Assembly: GCA_036496385.1 (NCBI GenBank)
Contig: DASXLD010000094.1
Span: 62,001-126,000, forward strand
Origin: Schlegelella_A sp036496385
GTDB lineage: Bacteria > Pseudomonadota > Gammaproteobacteria > Burkholderiales > Burkholderiaceae_C
Length of the DNA: 64,000 bases
Reading direction: 5' to 3'
Shown: piece by piece, positions 32,165 to 41,397 of the stretch
Position numbering within the stretch: position 1 is the first letter of the stretch
Layout of the letters: every line of letters starts with the position of its first letter
Notes under the pieces: generated by a model
The model's database searches: none
What the model saw: only the letters and a program-made list of their open reading frames with translations
Told to the model about the DNA's origin: nothing
Made by a program: the position numbers and the translations under genes

Positions 32165-33469
32165 ATGAAGCGAATCGCAGTCGTCGGTTCGGGAATCGCC
32201 GGCCTGGCCGCGGCGCGCGGCCTCGCCCGATCCGCCCAAGTCACTCTCTACGAGGCCGGCGACCATTTCGGTGGCCACACCCACACCGTCGACGTCACCC
32301 TCGAGCGCCGCACGCACGGCGTCGACACCGGCTTCCTGGTCTTCAACGAACGCAACTACCCGTTGCTGACGGCGCTCTTCGCCGAGCTCGGCATCCAGAC
32401 CGCGCCGGCCGAGATGTCGTTCTCGGCCCAGATCCCGGCGGCGGGAATCGAGTGGAGCGGATCTGGCGCCGCCGGCGTCTTCGCGCAGCGCTCGAACCTG
32501 CTGCGACCCACGTTCTGGAACATGCTCGCGGAGATCGCGCGCTTCAACCGGATCGCGACACGGCTCGTCCGTGAACAGCCGACCCCGGGCCGCGCCGAGC
32601 TCGACGATGGCGTCGGCGACTTCCTCGATGCGCACCGTTTCTCGACTGCGTTTCGCGACTGGTATTTCCTGCCGATGGTCGGCTCGATCTGGTCGTGCCC
32701 CACCGGGCAGATGCTGCGTTTCCCGGTCGCGCCGCTGCTGCGCTTCTGCGCCGACCACGGCCTGTTGCAGATCCGCGGCAGGCCGCAATGGCGATCGGTG
32801 CGTGGCGGCGCGTCGACCTACGTCGACAAGATGCTCGACGCGATCCCCGATGCCCGCCTCGCGACGCCCGTGCGGCAGCTCGGCCGGCCGGCGAGCGGCG
32901 GAGTCGATGTCTTGACGGCGCAAGGCAGCGAGCGCTACGACGCGGTGGTCCTCGCCTGCCACAGCGACCAGTCGCTCGCCTTGCTCGCCGATCCGAGCGA
33001 CGACGAGCGCGAGATCCTCGGCGCGATCCGCTGGCAGCGCAACCGCGCCGTCCTGCACAGCGACGCGCGGGTCCTGCCCGAACGCAAGGACGCCTGGGCC
33101 GCCTGGAACTACGAGCGGCCGCGCGACCCCGAGGCCGCCGCCGCGGCGGTATGCGTGCACTACCTCCTCAACCGGCTGCAGGCGCTACCGTTCGAGACGC
33201 CGGTGATCGTTTCGCTCAATCCGCTTTACGAACCGGCGTCGGCGCTGGTGCAGGGCGAGTTCCACTACGCGCATCCGGTGTTCGACCGGCGCGCGATCGC
33301 GGCGCAGGCGCGCCTGTCAGCCCTGCAAGGGCAACGCGGCCTCTGGTATTGCGGTGCCTGGACGGGCCTCGGCTTCCACGAGGACGGCCTGGCGTCAGCG
33401 CTCGCGGTGTGCAGGGCGCTCGGCGACGACCTCGCATCGCCCGCTGCCGCGGCGACGGCGCCGCGATGA
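32165..33469 (+). CDS. FAD-dependent oxidoreductase of CFA/DUF1365 operon
   Basis: 434 residues. The N-terminal dinucleotide-binding motif VVGSGIAGLAAARGLA starts at residue 5 and is followed by YEAGDHFGGHTHTVDV, the pattern of the amine-oxidase/phytoene-desaturase-like flavoprotein family. The C-terminus has GLWYCGAWTGLGFHEDGLASALAV, the second FAD-contact block. Homologues are regularly found in operons with DUF1365 and cyclopropane-fatty-acid-synthase-like genes and are thought to oxidise or desaturate lipid acyl chains. The stop codon overlaps the next start (ATGA), showing tight coupling. Confidence 0.87.
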   Translation: MKRIAVVGSGIAGLAAARGLARSAQVTLYEAGDHFGGHTHTVDVTLERRTHGVDTGFLVFNERNYPLLTALFAELGIQTAPAEMSFSAQIPAAGIEWSGSGAAGVFAQRSNLLRPTFWNMLAEIARFNRIATRLVREQPTPGRAELDDGVGDFLDAHRFSTAFRDWYFLPMVGSIWSCPTGQMLRFPVAPLLRFCADHGLLQIRGRPQWRSVRGGASTYVDKMLDAIPDARLATPVRQLGRPASGGVDVLTAQGSERYDAVVLACHSDQSLALLADPSDDEREILGAIRWQRNRAVLHSDARVLPERKDAWAAWNYERPRDPEAAAAAVCVHYLLNRLQALPFETPVIVSLNPLYEPASALVQGEFHYAHPVFDRRAIAAQARLSALQGQRGLWYCGAWTGLGFHEDGLASALAVCRALGDDLASPAAAATAPR

Positions 33470-34263
33470 GCGCGCCGCACCCCGGCCCCATGCTCGGCAT
33501 CGGCGAGGTGCGCCACGCGCGTGTCCGGCCGGTCGGCAACGTGTTTGCCTATCCGACCTACTTCCTGATGCTGCCGCTGCGGACGCTGCGCGAGCGACCG
33601 TCTCCCGAGCTTGCTCGCAACCGTTTCGCCGCAGTCAGCTTCCACGACGCCGACCACGGCGACGGCGGCGCCGACTGCCTCGCCTGGCTGGACGAGATGC
33701 TTGCCCGGGAAGGCGTCGGCGACGCTGGCGGCGAGGTCTGGCTGCAGTGCTATCCGCGCGTCCTCGGCTTCGCTTTCAAGCCGGTCAGCTTCTGGTTCTG
33801 CCATCGCGTCGACGGCACGCTGGCAGCAGTCGTCGCCGAGGTGAACAACACCTTCGGCGAGCGCCACTGCTACCTCCTGCAGGGCGACGGGCTGGGATCG
33901 GGTCGCGCGATCCGCGTCGCCAAGGCGTTCCACGTCTCGCCGTTCTGCCGGGTGGCGGGCGAGTACCGCTTCCGCTTCCTGCGCAGCGATGCGCATCCGA
34001 TCGGCCCCCGGCGGCGTATCGGGCTGGCGAGGACTCTTGCCTGCATCGACCACCATGACGAACAAGGCCTGCTCCTCAAGACGAGCATCTCCGGCGCGCT
34101 CACCCCGCTTTCGACGCGCGCCGTCGCCCGCGTGTTCGTCACGACCCCGCTGTTGACGGTGGCGATCGTGGCACGCATCCATTGGCAGGCGTTGAAGCTC
34201 TGGCGGCGCCGGGTCCCGGTCGTCCGCAAGCCGGCGCCGCCGCTGTCGTCGCCGACTCGCTGA
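33466..34263 (+). CDS. DUF1365 domain protein
   Basis: 265 residues. Conserved DUF1365 features are visible: VRHARVRPVGNVFAYPTYFL, the block PRVLGFAFKPVSFWFCHR, EVNNTFGERHCYLL, and KAFHVSPFCRVAGEYRF near the middle. No membrane helix except possibly near the C-terminus (VFVTTPLLTVAIVARI). The biochemical activity is not established in the family. It lies between the flavin oxidoreductase (4-bp overlap) and the CFA-synthase-like gene (5-bp gap), the standard three-gene order. Participation in modification of membrane acyl chains is inferred from that context. Confidence 0.88.
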   Translation: MSAPHPGPMLGIGEVRHARVRPVGNVFAYPTYFLMLPLRTLRERPSPELARNRFAAVSFHDADHGDGGADCLAWLDEMLAREGVGDAGGEVWLQCYPRVLGFAFKPVSFWFCHRVDGTLAAVVAEVNNTFGERHCYLLQGDGLGSGRAIRVAKAFHVSPFCRVAGEYRFRFLRSDAHPIGPRRRIGLARTLACIDHHDEQGLLLKTSISGALTPLSTRAVARVFVTTPLLTVAIVARIHWQALKLWRRRVPVVRKPAPPLSSPTR

Positions 34264-34268
34264 CGCCG

Positions 34269-35486
34269 ATGACTGCTCTCGGCCGATCCTCGGCCGCGTC
34301 GTTCGCGCCGGTCCCGCCGACGTCGGCGCGCGTCGTCCTCGCGCTGCTCGCAAGACTGCGCCACGGCCGTCTCGACGTGCGACTGCCGGGCGGCGAGACG
34401 CTGCGTGCCGGCGGTGGCAACGACGGCCCGCGCGCCGGCATCACGTTGCGCAACTGGCGGCCCTGCATCGCGGCGCTGCGCTCGGGCGACGTCGGCTTCG
34501 CCGAAAGCTACGTCGACGGCGACTGGACGACGCCGGACCTGCCTGCGCTGCTCACGCTGCTGACGGCCAACCGCGCCGACGTCGAAGCGATCGTCTACGG
34601 CAGCCGTTGGGGATCGTGGGTGCACCGCGTGCGCCATCTGCTGCGCCGCAACTCGAAACGCGGCTCGCGCCGCAACGTCCACGCCCACTACGACCTCGGC
34701 AACGACTTCTACCGCCTCTGGCTCGATCCGACGATGAGCTACAGCGGTGCCTGGTTCGCCGGCCGTCCCGGCGCCGACCTCGCCGGCGCGCAGCGCGCCA
34801 AGATGCGACGCGCCTTGCTGGCATGCGCCGTCCGTCAGGGCGACCGCGTGCTCGAGCTCGGCTGCGGCTGGGGCGCGCTCGCGCAATTGGCGGCCGAGGA
34901 GTTCGGCGCGCGCATCACCGGCGTGACGCTGTCGCACGACCAGCTCGCATGGGCCGGGCGTCGCCTGGCCGACGCCGGCATCACCGCCGAGCTGCGCCTG
35001 CAGGACTACCGCGAGATCGAGGACGCTCCGTACGATGCCGTCGTCTCGATCGAGATGTTCGAGGCGGTCGGCCGGCGCTGGTGGCCGACGTTCTTCGCGA
35101 CCCTGCGCAAGGCGCTGAAACCGGGCGGCAAGGCGTGCATCCAGACGATCACGATCCGCGACGATCTGTTCGAGCGCTACGTCCGCTCGACCGACTTCAT
35201 CCAGCAATACGTCTTTCCCGGCGGCCTGCTGCCGAGCCGGAGCGCCTTTCGTGCCGCTGCCGCAGCAGCCGGCCTCGAGGTCGTCGACGAGCTCGCGTTC
35301 GGCGCCGACTACGCCGAGACGCTGCGGCGCTGGCGGTCGCGCTTCGTGGCCGCGGAGGCGGCCGTCCGCGCGCTCGGCTTCGACTCCCGGTTCGTCCGCC
35401 TCTGGGACTTCTACCTCGCCTACTGCGAGGCCGCATTCGCGACCGGCAACACGACCGTCGTCCAGTTCACCCTGCGGCGGCCGTGA
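34269..35486 (+). CDS. cfa: Cyclopropane-fatty-acyl-phospholipid synthase family methyltransferase
   Basis: 405 residues. The SAM-binding motif VLELGCGWGALAQLA is in the C-terminal methyltransferase domain, preceded by the CFA-specific block NVHAHYDLGNDFYRLWLDPTMSYSGAWF (residues about 137-164). Later come SIEMFEAVGRRWW and IQTITIRDDLFERYVRSTDFIQ-type residues. It adds a methylene or methyl group from SAM to unsaturated acyl chains of membrane phospholipids. Because it is coupled to a flavin oxidoreductase and DUF1365, the final product may not be a simple cyclopropane. It ends 31 bp from convergent corA, with a GC palindrome between. Confidence 0.88.
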   Translation: MTALGRSSAASFAPVPPTSARVVLALLARLRHGRLDVRLPGGETLRAGGGNDGPRAGITLRNWRPCIAALRSGDVGFAESYVDGDWTTPDLPALLTLLTANRADVEAIVYGSRWGSWVHRVRHLLRRNSKRGSRRNVHAHYDLGNDFYRLWLDPTMSYSGAWFAGRPGADLAGAQRAKMRRALLACAVRQGDRVLELGCGWGALAQLAAEEFGARITGVTLSHDQLAWAGRRLADAGITAELRLQDYREIEDAPYDAVVSIEMFEAVGRRWWPTFFATLRKALKPGGKACIQTITIRDDLFERYVRSTDFIQQYVFPGGLLPSRSAFRAAAAAAGLEVVDELAFGADYAETLRRWRSRFVAAEAAVRALGFDSRFVRLWDFYLAYCEAAFATGNTTVVQFTLRRP

Positions 35487-35496
35487 CGCGGACTCC

Positions 35497-35514
35497 GGCG
35501 GGCGCGCGCCCGCC
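35497..35514. terminator. Perfect 18-bp GC palindrome between convergent cfa and corA
   Basis: GGCGGGCGC followed at once by GCGCCCGCC, in the 31-bp gap between two convergent genes. It could form a very stable hairpin in both transcripts. No T-tract follows on either side, so it is at best a pause or processing site rather than a full intrinsic terminator. Confidence 0.4.
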
Positions 35515-35517
35515 GCG

Positions 35518-36477
35518 CTAGCGAAGCCAGCCCTTGCGGCGAAAGTAGATGAACGGCGCCGCGACCGAGGCGACCATGAGCGCGATTGCGTAGACATAGC
35601 CGAAGCGCCAGTCGAGCTCCGGGATCGCCTTGAAGTTCATCCCGTAGATGCTCGCGATCAGGGTCGGCGGCAGCAGCGCGACGCTGGCGACCGAGAAGAT
35701 CTTGATGATCTTGTTCTGGTTGATGTTGATGAAGCCGACGGTCGCATTCATCAGGAAGTTGATCTTGTCGAACAGGAACGTGCTGTGGCTGTCGAGCGAG
35801 TCGATGTCGCGCAGGATCTGGCGCGCCTCCTCGAACTGCTCGGCGCCGAGCAGGCGGCTTCGCATCATGAAGCTCACGGCACGCCGCGTATCCATCACGT
35901 TCCTGCGGATGCGGCCGTTCAGGTCCTCCTCGCGCGCGATCGCCGACAGCGCCTCGCCCGCCGCCTGGTCGTTGACGTCCTGGCGCAGGACGCGCGCGCT
36001 CACGGCCTCGAGGCTGTCGTAGATGCCCTCGAGGGCATCGGCGGAGTACTCGGCGTCGGCGTCGTAGAGCTTGAGGAGGACGTCCTTGGCGTCCTCGATC
36101 AGCGCCGGGATGCGGCGCGCGCGCAGGCGCAGCAGACGGAACACCGGCAGCGCCTCGGCATGGACCGAGAACAGGATGTTCCTGAACAGAATGAATGCGA
36201 CGCGGACGTTCCTCGGCGTCTCGTCGTCGATCAGGAAGTCGGAGCGGATGTGCAGCTCGCCGTTGTCTTCCTCGTAGAAGCGGGCCGATTCCTCGAGGTC
36301 CTCGTCGACGGCGTCGCTCGGAATGGTCAGGCCGAAACGCTCGGCGACCCAGCCTTTCTCTTCCTCGGTCGGTGCCTCGAGGTCGACCCAAACCGGCCTG
36401 AGGTCGGCAAGAGCACCGAGGCTTTCGATCTCTTCCTGGAAGAGGCGGCCGCTGGCCAGCGTGAAGACGTTCAGCAT
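35518..36477 (-). CDS. corA: Magnesium/cobalt transporter CorA
   Basis: 319 residues. The ATG at 36477 is chosen for its GGAG site 5 nt upstream and for the family-typical N-terminus MLNVFTLASG; the frame is open further upstream but not conserved in type. A large cytoplasmic funnel domain precedes two C-terminal transmembrane helices. The diagnostic selectivity motif YGMNF follows the first helix, and the basic end FRRKGWLR is typical. It mediates Mg2+ (and Co2+/Ni2+) entry as a pentamer in the inner membrane. It is divergent from hpf with a 248-bp AT-richer gap. Confidence 0.93.
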   Translation of the reverse strand: MLNVFTLASGRLFQEEIESLGALADLRPVWVDLEAPTEEEKGWVAERFGLTIPSDAVDEDLEESARFYEEDNGELHIRSDFLIDDETPRNVRVAFILFRNILFSVHAEALPVFRLLRLRARRIPALIEDAKDVLLKLYDADAEYSADALEGIYDSLEAVSARVLRQDVNDQAAGEALSAIAREEDLNGRIRRNVMDTRRAVSFMMRSRLLGAEQFEEARQILRDIDSLDSHSTFLFDKINFLMNATVGFININQNKIIKIFSVASVALLPPTLIASIYGMNFKAIPELDWRFGYVYAIALMVASVAAPFIYFRRKGWLR

Positions 36478-36725
36478 GGAAGCTCCGGCGAGCATGACCC
36501 GGCTCGCCAGGAGCGAACGGTCACCGTGGGTGAGAAAAAAGCAAGAACGTCGTCTCGAGATGCGGTGACAAATTATCGCATCGGCATCACCGACTGCGCG
36601 AGCGGAGCGTGTGCCGTTCGCCACGGGGATAGACTGGCCCTGGCATGCCCGACGACCCTTCCGGCGAGAAAGGCTTCGACGCCTCTGCTACCGTTTCCTG
36701 CCGCACTCCCGAAAGGATTTCGCCC

Positions 36726-37067
36726 ATGAACCTGACGATCAGCGGTCATCACCTCGAAGTGACGCCGGCGCTGCGCGAATACGTTCTCGCCAAGCTCGAC
36801 CGGATCACGCGCCACTTCGACCAGGTAGTCGACATCACGGTGCTGCTCTCGATCGAGAAGCCGGCCGAGAAGGAACGACGCCAGCGAGCCGAGGTGACCG
36901 TGCACGTCAAGGGCAAAGACCTGTTCGCCGAGTGCACGTCGGAGGATCTTTACGCAGCGATCGACCAGCTGATGGACAAGCTCGACCGCCAGGTCGTCCG
37001 CCACAAGGACCGCGTCCAGGACCACCACCACACCGCATCGAAGCGGATCGACGCGACGCTGCCCTGA
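36726..37067 (+). CDS. hpf: Ribosome hibernation-promoting factor, short form
   Basis: 113 residues. Start ATG at 36726 after an AAAGGA site. The beta-alpha-beta fold of the HPF/YfiA family is seen in MNLTISGHHLEVTPALREYV, DKLDRITRHFDQV-like residues, and EVTVHVKGKDLFAECTSEDLYAAID (about residues 57-81). It binds the 30S decoding site to inactivate ribosomes in stationary phase. The order hpf-ptsN-hprK is the betaproteobacterial nitrogen-PTS cluster, although rpoN, normally upstream, is not here. Confidence 0.92.
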   Translation: MNLTISGHHLEVTPALREYVLAKLDRITRHFDQVVDITVLLSIEKPAEKERRQRAEVTVHVKGKDLFAECTSEDLYAAIDQLMDKLDRQVVRHKDRVQDHHHTASKRIDATLP

Positions 37068-37211
37068 GGGCGCGGCCGGGCGGTGTTGCCGGCGCGCAGC
37101 ACCGCGCTGCCGTCGGGCGCCCGAAGCCACTCAAACCCGGCAACCCCGCTCCCCGAACTTCATAATTCATCGTTTCGTCACACGCCCGCGCGCGACCGCC
37201 TCCGCCCGCCC

Positions 37212-37682
37212 ATGAATCGACTCGCTGCCATCCTGTCCGTCGTCGACGTTGTCGTCGACGTCGACGCCACCAGCAAGAAGCGGACGTTCGAGCAGGCCGG
37301 GCTGCTGTTCGAGAACCAGCACTCGATCGCTCGGGCGACGGTGACCGACAACCTGTTTGCGCGCGAGCGGCTCGGCTCGACCGGCCTCGGCCACGGCGTC
37401 GCGATTCCGCACGGCCGCATCAAGGGGCTCAAGAACCCGCTCGCCGCGGTGCTCCGGGTGCGCCAGCCGATCGCCTTCGACGCCCCCGATGACGAGCCGG
37501 TCTCGCTGCTGATCTTCCTGCTCGTCCCGGAAGCGGCGACGCAGCGCCACCTCGAGATCCTGTCCGAGATCGCCGAGATGCTCTCCGATCGCGAGCTTCG
37601 CGAACGCCTGAAGGCCGAGCCCATGGCAGCCGAGGTGCACCGGCTCATCGCCGCCTGGGAGCCGCTGAAGTCGGTCGCTTGA
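37212..37682 (+). CDS. ptsN: Nitrogen-regulatory PTS EIIA component
   Basis: 156 residues. The phosphorylated histidine is H67 in GLGHGVAIPHGR, and the fold ends with LSDRELRERLKAE-type helices. It accepts phosphate from the PtsP/NPr chain and regulates potassium uptake, sigma factors and other targets rather than transporting sugars. It lies 144 bp after hpf. A weak ECF-like CGAAC-N17-CGTC arrangement (37154-37179) and a CATAAT are visible in that gap but are not strong enough to list as a promoter. Confidence 0.93.
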   Translation: MNRLAAILSVVDVVVDVDATSKKRTFEQAGLLFENQHSIARATVTDNLFARERLGSTGLGHGVAIPHGRIKGLKNPLAAVLRVRQPIAFDAPDDEPVSLLIFLLVPEAATQRHLEILSEIAEMLSDRELRERLKAEPMAAEVHRLIAAWEPLKSVA

Positions 37683-37776
37683 GGGCGAACGCGAAGGCCA
37701 TGCGTCGGGCCGCTGTCGAGCCCGGCGTGGCGGACACCGCGAGCAATCAACCGGGGGCCGCCATCGGGGCCGAGTC

Positions 37777-38727
37777 ATGAAACCGACCGTCATCAGCGCC
37801 GAGGCGATGTTCGAGGAGTTCCGTGCCACCCTGCACTGGGAGTGGATCGCCGGCCATGCCCACCCCGAGCGCCATTTCGACGAAGCCGCGGTGCGCGACG
37901 CGCGCTCGGCGGCCGACCTGGTCGGCTACCTCAACTACATCCACCCCAATCGCGTCCAGATCGTCGGTCGGCGCGAGGTCGCGTACCTCAATCAGCCCAA
38001 TCCCGAGGTCAACGAGCGTCGCATCTCGCGCATCTTCACCCTCGAGCCGCCGGTGCTGATCTGCGCCGACAGCCAGGTGCCGCCGGATCGGCTGGTTGCG
38101 CTCTGCGACCGCGCCGACATTCCGCTCTTCGTCACCGAGGAATCGGCAGGCCATGTCATCGACGTCGTCCGCGGCTACCTCAGCCAGCATTTCGCCGAGC
38201 GGACGACGCGCCACGGCGTCTTCATGGACATCCTCGGCATCGGCGTCCTGCTCACCGGCGAATCGGGGCTCGGCAAGAGCGAGCTCGGCCTCGAGCTGAT
38301 CTCGCGCGGCCACGGCCTCGTCGCCGACGACGCGGTCGATCTCTATCGCGTCTCGCAGACCGCGCTCGAAGGCCGCTGCCCCGACCTGCTGATGAACCTG
38401 CTCGAGGTGCGCGGCATCGGTCTGCTCGATATCAAGGCGATCTTCGGCGAGACCGCCGTGCGCCGGAAGATGCGCCTGAAGCTGATCGTCCATCTCGTCC
38501 GCAAGGAGACGATGGACCGCGACTTCGAGCGCTTGCCTTACGAGCCGCTCAGCGAAGACATCCTCGAGGTGCCGGTGCGAAAGACCGTGATCGCGGTCGA
38601 TGCCGGCCGCAACCTGGCGGTGCTCGTCGAGGCGGCGGTGCGCAACACGATCCTGCAGTTGCGCGGCATCGACACCTACGCCGAGTTCATCGCCCGCCAC
38701 CACAAGGCGATGGGCAAGGTCGACTAG
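37777..38727 (+). CDS. hprK: HPr kinase/phosphorylase
   Basis: 316 residues. The Walker A motif GESGLGKS is at residues 161-168, and the catalytic H146 region RHGVFMDILG precedes it. The HprK signature LLEVRGIGLLDI follows. In betaproteobacteria it phosphorylates a regulatory serine on HPr-like proteins in an incomplete PTS that serves regulation rather than sugar import. It follows ptsN after 94 bp. The usual downstream neighbour rapZ is missing; instead the gene converges on fur with a 13-bp gap. Confidence 0.95.
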   Translation: MKPTVISAEAMFEEFRATLHWEWIAGHAHPERHFDEAAVRDARSAADLVGYLNYIHPNRVQIVGRREVAYLNQPNPEVNERRISRIFTLEPPVLICADSQVPPDRLVALCDRADIPLFVTEESAGHVIDVVRGYLSQHFAERTTRHGVFMDILGIGVLLTGESGLGKSELGLELISRGHGLVADDAVDLYRVSQTALEGRCPDLLMNLLEVRGIGLLDIKAIFGETAVRRKMRLKLIVHLVRKETMDRDFERLPYEPLSEDILEVPVRKTVIAVDAGRNLAVLVEAAVRNTILQLRGIDTYAEFIARHHKAMGKVD

Positions 38728-38740
38728 CTCGCGACGAGCG

Positions 38741-39169
38741 TCACTTGTTCCTGAAGACGCAGTTCTTCTTCGTGCACGCCGCGTAGAGCGCGAGGGCGTG
38801 ATCCTGCAGCTCGAAACCGCGCGTCGTCGCGATCGAGCGCTGGCGCTTCTCGATCTCGGCGTCGAAGAATTCCTCGACCCGGCCGCAGTCGAGGCAGACG
38901 AGGTGGTCGTGGTGCTTGCCCTCGTTGAGCTCGAACACCGCCTTGCCGCTCTCGAAATGGTTGCGCGACAGGATGCCGGCCTGCTCGAACTGCATCAGCA
39001 CGCGGTAGACGGTCGCCAGGCCGATGTCGGCGTGATCGGCGAGAAGGACGCGAAAGACGTCCTCGGCGCTCATGTGGCGCTGGGTCGTGTTCTGGAAGAC
39101 CTCGAGAACCTTGATGCGCGGCAGCGTCGCCTTCAGGCCGCTGTTCTTCAATTCTTCGGCGTGGGTCAT
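38741..39169 (-). CDS. fur: Ferric uptake regulator
   Basis: 142 residues. The winged-helix DNA-binding domain (with IGLATVYRVLMQFEQAGI as recognition helix region) is followed by the metal sites H33, E81, the run HHDH at 87-90, C92xxC95, and C132/C137 near the end. It represses iron-uptake genes when bound to Fe2+. The gene is divergent from bamE with a 108-bp gap, the standard betaproteobacterial arrangement. Confidence 0.95.
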   Translation of the reverse strand: MTHAEELKNSGLKATLPRIKVLEVFQNTTQRHMSAEDVFRVLLADHADIGLATVYRVLMQFEQAGILSRNHFESGKAVFELNEGKHHDHLVCLDCGRVEEFFDAEIEKRQRSIATTRGFELQDHALALYAACTKKNCVFRNK

Positions 39170-39207
39170 GGCGGTCAGGCGAGGCGCGGGGCCGAGAGGT
39201 GCGCCGG

Positions 39208-39213
39208 TAGAAT
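39208..39213 (+). promoter_or_regulatory. Candidate -10 element (TAGAAT) upstream of bamE
   Basis: TAGAAT lies 65 bp before the bamE start, in the fur-bamE divergent gap. No good -35 hexamer is visible at 17 bp, as is common in very GC-rich genomes. Only the position and hexamer support it. Confidence 0.3.
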
Positions 39214-39277
39214 CGCCGCATCATACGAGCTTGGCGCGCGCCTCGGCGGGTGCCGCGCGAACGCCCCGACCGCCTTC

Positions 39278-39814
39278 ATGCCCACTTCTCGCGTCCCTCG
39301 CGCCGCGGCCGCCGCCCTCGTCGGCGTGGCCCTTGCCGGCTGCCAGTCGCTGCAGACGTCCGAGAGCTTCCTCGGCGTCATCACGCCCTATCGCGTCGAG
39401 GTCGTTCAGGGCAACGTCGTCACGAGCGAGCAGATCGCTCTCGTCAAGACCGGCCAGACGCGCGCTCAGGTCCGCGACGCCCTCGGCTCGCCGCTCCTCA
39501 CCGATCCCTTCCACACCGACCGCTGGGACTACGTCTTCACGATCCGTCGCGCCGGCGCCGCGCCGCAGCTGCGACGCGTCGTCGTCCGCTTCAAGGACGA
39601 CGTGCTGGCGAGCATCGAGGGCGGCGAGGACCTGCCGAGCGAGCACGATTTCGTCGCGTCGATCGACACCTTCAAGACCGCGCGCAACGCACCGCCGCTC
39701 GTCCTCAGCGAGGAACAGGTCAAGGCGCTGCCGGTGCCGGCGAAGCCCCTTGCGGCCGAGCCGGTGCCGCCGGTCCCCGCCCGCACCTACCCGCCGCTCG
39801 AGCCGCGCTCATGA
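39278..39814 (+). CDS. bamE: Outer membrane protein assembly factor BamE (lipoprotein)
   Basis: 178 residues. It has a lipoprotein signal with lipobox LAGC and the lipidated Cys at residue 22. The SmpA/OmlA fold is seen in TSEQIALVKTGQTRAQVRDALGSPLL and DRWDYVFTIRR. The protein is longer than E. coli BamE because of a Pro-rich C-terminal tail (PVPAKPLAAEPVPPVPARTY). It is part of the outer-membrane Bam complex. It is upstream of dapB (70-bp gap) and divergent from fur. Confidence 0.93.
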   Translation: MPTSRVPRAAAAALVGVALAGCQSLQTSESFLGVITPYRVEVVQGNVVTSEQIALVKTGQTRAQVRDALGSPLLTDPFHTDRWDYVFTIRRAGAAPQLRRVVVRFKDDVLASIEGGEDLPSEHDFVASIDTFKTARNAPPLVLSEEQVKALPVPAKPLAAEPVPPVPARTYPPLEPRS

Positions 39815-39884
39815 GACGCCCGGGACGATTGGCCTCGACCGCCCGAGGGGACAGGATCCTTTCGGGACCGGCGCGCCGGCGCTC

Positions 39885-40706
39885 ATGACGAGCGCCGGCC
39901 CGCGCCGCCGAGTCGCCATCGCGGGCGCATCCGGCCGAATGGGCCGTGCGCTCGTCGAGGCACTGGCGACGAGCCCGGACCTCGCCCTCGCCGGCGCCTT
40001 CGACGTCGTCGGCAGTCCCGCGATCGGCAGCGACGCAAGCGCCTTCCTCGGCAAGGACAGCGGCGTCGTCGTCACTACCGACGTACGCGCCGCGCTGGCG
40101 GCGAGCCAGGTGCTGATCGACTTCACGCGGCCCGCGGGAACGCTCGCCCATCTCGCGCTTTGTCGCGAGCTCGGCATCGCCGCGGTGGTCGGCACGACCG
40201 GGTTCGACGCGGCCCAGAAGGACGTGATCGCTGCCTGCGCCGAGCACATCGCCATCGTCCTCGCGCCGAACATGAGCGTCGGCGTCAACGTCGTCCTGAA
40301 GCTGCTCGACGTCGCCGCCCGCGCGCTCGCCGAGGGCTTCGATGTCGAGATCGTCGAGACCCACCATCGGATGAAGGTCGACGCGCCGAGCGGCACCGCG
40401 CTGCGCATGGGCGAGATCGTCGCCGCGGCGCAGGGCAAGTCGCTCGACAGCGCCGCCGTCTACGACCGCGACGGCGAGCGCCGGCCCGGGACGATCGGCT
40501 TCGCGTCGCTGCGCGGCGGCGACATCGTCGGCGACCACACGGCGATGTTCGCCGGCACCGGCGAGCGGATCGAGCTCACGCACCGCTCGTCGAGCCGCGC
40601 CACCTATGCCGACGGCAGCCTGCGGGCGGCGCGCTTCGTCCTGCAGAAGCGCTCGGGCCTGTTCGGCATGGACGACGTGCTCGGGCTCGGAGCGCTCGGC
40701 CGATGA
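39885..40706 (+). CDS. dapB: 4-hydroxy-tetrahydrodipicolinate reductase
   Basis: 273 residues. The NAD(P)-binding glycine motif GASGRMG is at residues 14-20. The catalytic block ETHHRMKVDAPSGTA and the C-terminal RSGLFGMDDVLGL are family hallmarks. It catalyses the reduction step toward diaminopimelate and lysine. Start ATG at 39885. Only 10 bp separate it from exbB, as in related genomes. Confidence 0.95.
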   Translation: MTSAGPRRRVAIAGASGRMGRALVEALATSPDLALAGAFDVVGSPAIGSDASAFLGKDSGVVVTTDVRAALAASQVLIDFTRPAGTLAHLALCRELGIAAVVGTTGFDAAQKDVIAACAEHIAIVLAPNMSVGVNVVLKLLDVAARALAEGFDVEIVETHHRMKVDAPSGTALRMGEIVAAAQGKSLDSAAVYDRDGERRPGTIGFASLRGGDIVGDHTAMFAGTGERIELTHRSSSRATYADGSLRAARFVLQKRSGLFGMDDVLGLGALGR

Positions 40707-40716
40707 GTGCCACCAC

Positions 40717-41370
<654 letters not shown>

Positions 41371-41397
41371 AGCCCGCCGGCGTCGCCCGCGAATAAC

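Noticed and set aside
31857..32168. 103-codon frame in the lipid-locus control region
   Set aside because: Arg/Ser/Pro-rich sequence without ribosome-binding site; overlaps the promoter, dyad and G-quadruplex motifs.
36640..36665. Sigma-54-like promoter before hpf (TGGC...GC pattern)
   Set aside because: The GG and GC elements are not separated by the required ten bases and the -12 element is poor.
37154..37179. Second ECF-like motif before ptsN (CGAAC-N17-CGTC)
   Set aside because: The first element deviates from GGAAC and ptsN is not usually under ECF control; chance occurrence is likely.
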